Shown here piece by piece: positions 5,655 through 6,459 of a stretch of 6,459 nucleotides of DNA. Positions within the stretch are counted from its first letter, which is position 1; each line of letters starts with the position of its first letter. Source of the stretch: JAWLBW01 sp041687475 (GTDB lineage Bacteria > J088 > JAWLBW01); the NCBI GenBank assembly GCA_041687475.1, contig JAWLBW010000275.1:1-6459 (forward strand). Direction: 5' to 3'. The notes below the pieces were generated by a model. That model was not told the DNA's origin, did no database searches, and saw only the letters and a program-made list of their open reading frames with translations. The position numbers and the translations under genes were made by a program.

Positions 5655-6272
5655 TCAGGCTTCGAGGTAAGTCACGACGAGCGTCGACAGTTCATCGGCG
5701 AAGGCGGGATCGGCCAGGTATTCGGGCCGGGCGAGCAGGGCCTGGTGTATCAGCCCTTCGACGGCATGCATCGAAACGAAGGTCATCAGTTCAAGCCGGG
5801 CCGCGTTGCGCTTTGGAAAGCGCTCGGCCAGATAGGCCCGCACGACTTCGGCCGACCGGGCATCGAATTCGCGCATGGAAGCAAGTCCCCCGATGAGAGG
5901 TACCTGTGTCAGCAGAACCCGTTGCAGGTCGGGAAAGTCGCGGTGTACCAGCAGCAGCGCGTCAATGAGGCGCCTGGCTACTTCGCGAAGCGGCGCCTGC
6001 CCCAGCGAAGACAGCGTGTTTCGCACCAGCTCGGCTTCACGTTCGGCCTGCCGCCGCGAAAGTGCCAGCACCAACGCTTCCTTGGAAGGAAAGTACTGGT
6101 ACAGCGTGCCGATGGAAACGCCCGCCCGCCGTGCGATTCGGTTGGTGCTTGTGCGATCGTAGCCGTCGCTGACCAGGCATTCGGCGGTGGCCTCGAGCAG
6201 GGCCTCGACCTTGGCGGCCGAGCGCTTCTGCCGTGGTGCGCGGCGGGGCGCGGTATCGATGGTGGTATCCAT
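5655..6272 (-). CDS. TetR/AcrR-family transcriptional regulator
   Basis: A 205-residue repressor-type regulator. After a basic N-terminal tail (RRAPRQKR, 10-17), the DNA-binding domain spans about 18-70: a first helix (KVEALLEATAECLVSDGYD) and the helix-turn-helix TNRIARRAGVSIGTLYQYF (43-61), followed by the usual PSKEAL. The remaining 130 residues are all-helical and variable, as expected for a ligand-binding and dimerisation domain; the ligand is unknown. The ATG at 6272 is chosen; a TTG at 6314 would add 14 residues overlapping a candidate promoter. The gene heads the run with the MBL hydrolase and thioesterase and is divergent from a thiol peroxidase gene, so it may control itself, the downstream pair, or the peroxidase. 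TetR proteins with such neighbours often respond to acyl-CoAs or electrophiles; that is inference. Confidence 0.9.
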   Translation of the reverse strand: MDTTIDTAPRRAPRQKRSAAKVEALLEATAECLVSDGYDRTSTNRIARRAGVSIGTLYQYFPSKEALVLALSRRQAEREAELVRNTLSSLGQAPLREVARRLIDALLLVHRDFPDLQRVLLTQVPLIGGLASMREFDARSAEVVRAYLAERFPKRNAARLELMTFVSMHAVEGLIHQALLARPEYLADPAFADELSTLVVTYLEA

Positions 6273-6285
6273 GGGCAAGTGGCTT

Positions 6286-6314
6286 ATGCTATCAGGGCGC
6301 GACCCGTCGCTCAA
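6286..6314 (-). promoter_or_regulatory. Candidate tetR promoter
   Basis: TTGAGC (6314-6309) and TAGCAT (6291-6286) on the minus strand match 4 of 6 consensus bases each, with a 17-bp spacer. The start would fall about 7 nt before the tetR ATG, leaving a very short leader, which weakens the case. The inverted repeat GCGAC-CC-GTCGC (6299-6310) lies in the spacer and touches the -35 box, a place where an autorepressor could bind. Confidence 0.35.
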
Positions 6315-6348
6315 GACTCGAAGCGATGGTGGGCCTCGATTTCACCCC

Positions 6349-6360
6349 ACGAGCGCTCGT
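6349..6360. promoter_or_regulatory. 12-bp palindrome, candidate TetR operator
   Basis: ACGAGCGCTCGT is a perfect palindrome in the 131-nt divergent region, 77 nt from the tetR ATG and 44 nt before the tpx-like ATG. Size and position fit an operator for the adjacent TetR protein, but the sequence is not one I can tie to a known TetR subfamily. It differs from the GCGAC/GTCGC repeat at 6299-6310, so at most one of them may be the true site. Confidence 0.35.
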
Positions 6361-6387
6361 TTCCGTAGTACGATGGTTGTTTTTACC

Positions 6388-6393
6388 AAGGAG
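6388..6393 (+). promoter_or_regulatory. Ribosome binding site of the tpx-like gene
   Basis: AAGGAG is a near-ideal Shine-Dalgarno sequence, 10 nt before the ATG at 6404 and the strongest in the window. It supports a real, well-expressed gene at the right edge although only 18 codons are visible. Confidence 0.7.
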
Positions 6394-6403
6394 TCGTTTT
6401 CTC

Positions 6404-6459
6404 ATGGCGCAAAACACCGTGAAAGGCAATTCGATACACACCAGCGGCAACCAACCCGC
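6404..6459 (+). CDS. tpx: Probable thiol peroxidase (5' end only)
   Basis: Only the first 18 codons are visible. They read MAQNTVKGNSIHTSGNQP, which resembles the start of thiol peroxidases (Tpx, atypical 2-Cys peroxiredoxins): a beta-strand with V-x-x-G-N-x-(I/V), a short T-x-G turn, then a Pro before the thioredoxin fold. These enzymes reduce hydrogen and alkyl peroxides in the cytoplasm or periplasm with thioredoxin. Neither the catalytic Cys nor the TxxC region is in the window, so this rests on a short N-terminal match and the strong ribosome site. It is divergent from tetR with 131 nt between the two starts. Confidence 0.62.
   Translation, partial: MAQNTVKGNSIHTSGNQP

Noticed and set aside
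4894..6368. Two long plus-strand open frames (4894-5670 and 5622-6368) opposite the MBL and tetR genes
   Set aside because: They lie opposite genes with complete catalytic and DNA-binding motifs, and their translations show no recognisable family.
1..6459. CRISPR arrays, tRNA or rRNA genes, transposases, phage genes
   Set aside because: No spaced direct repeats, cloverleaf sequences, rRNA motifs or transposase/integrase frames were seen on either strand.

Overview
The window is about 60% GC, densely coded, and comes from a diderm (Gram-negative-type) bacterium. It encodes a secreted beta-barrel porin ending in Phe, a periplasmic flavin transferase and a sigma70-type promoter with Fur-like boxes. 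The porin reads like the phosphate-selective-porin relatives I associate with Leptospira-like spirochaetes, Bdellovibrio-like bacteria and Bacteroidetes. The base composition and the KaiC/receiver pair do not fix a phylum, so I leave taxonomy open.

Seven genes lie on the minus strand and one begins on the plus strand at the right edge. Read in the direction of transcription (right to left) they are: a TetR-family regulator (5655-6272); an MBL-fold hydrolase (4867-5577); a double-hotdog TesB-like acyl-CoA thioesterase (4029-4847); a two-domain KaiC-like ATPase (2458-3924); a single-domain response regulator (2087-2461); an outer-membrane porin (463-1782); and an ApbE-type FAD:protein FMN transferase cut by the left edge (1-463). 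A probable thiol peroxidase starts divergently at 6404 and is cut by the right edge.

Three functional blocks can be seen. (1) The tetR, MBL hydrolase and thioesterase genes form a likely acyl/thioester or detoxification unit; the last two are only 19 nt apart. The tetR-tpx intergenic region carries two short palindromes that could be TetR operators. (2) The KaiC-like ATPase and receiver overlap by 4 nt (ATGA) and form a signalling pair without KaiA or KaiB. The KaiC-like protein keeps both P-loops, but lacks one of the two clock phosphosites and one Glu of each catalytic pair. (3) The porin and apbE share one base (TGATG) and are read from a very clear promoter (TTGACA, 17 bp, CATAAT). Two Fur-like boxes 21 bp apart sit on top of it, so this is probably an iron-repressed operon joining an outer-membrane channel to periplasmic protein flavinylation.

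The only gene-free stretch over 300 bases is 1783-2086. Its left part holds the Fur-type promoter, an 80-nt leader and a 16-bp palindrome. In its right part (about 1951-2086) I see only a 12-bp palindrome and no gene. I found no tRNA, rRNA, CRISPR array, insertion sequence or convincing intrinsic terminator.
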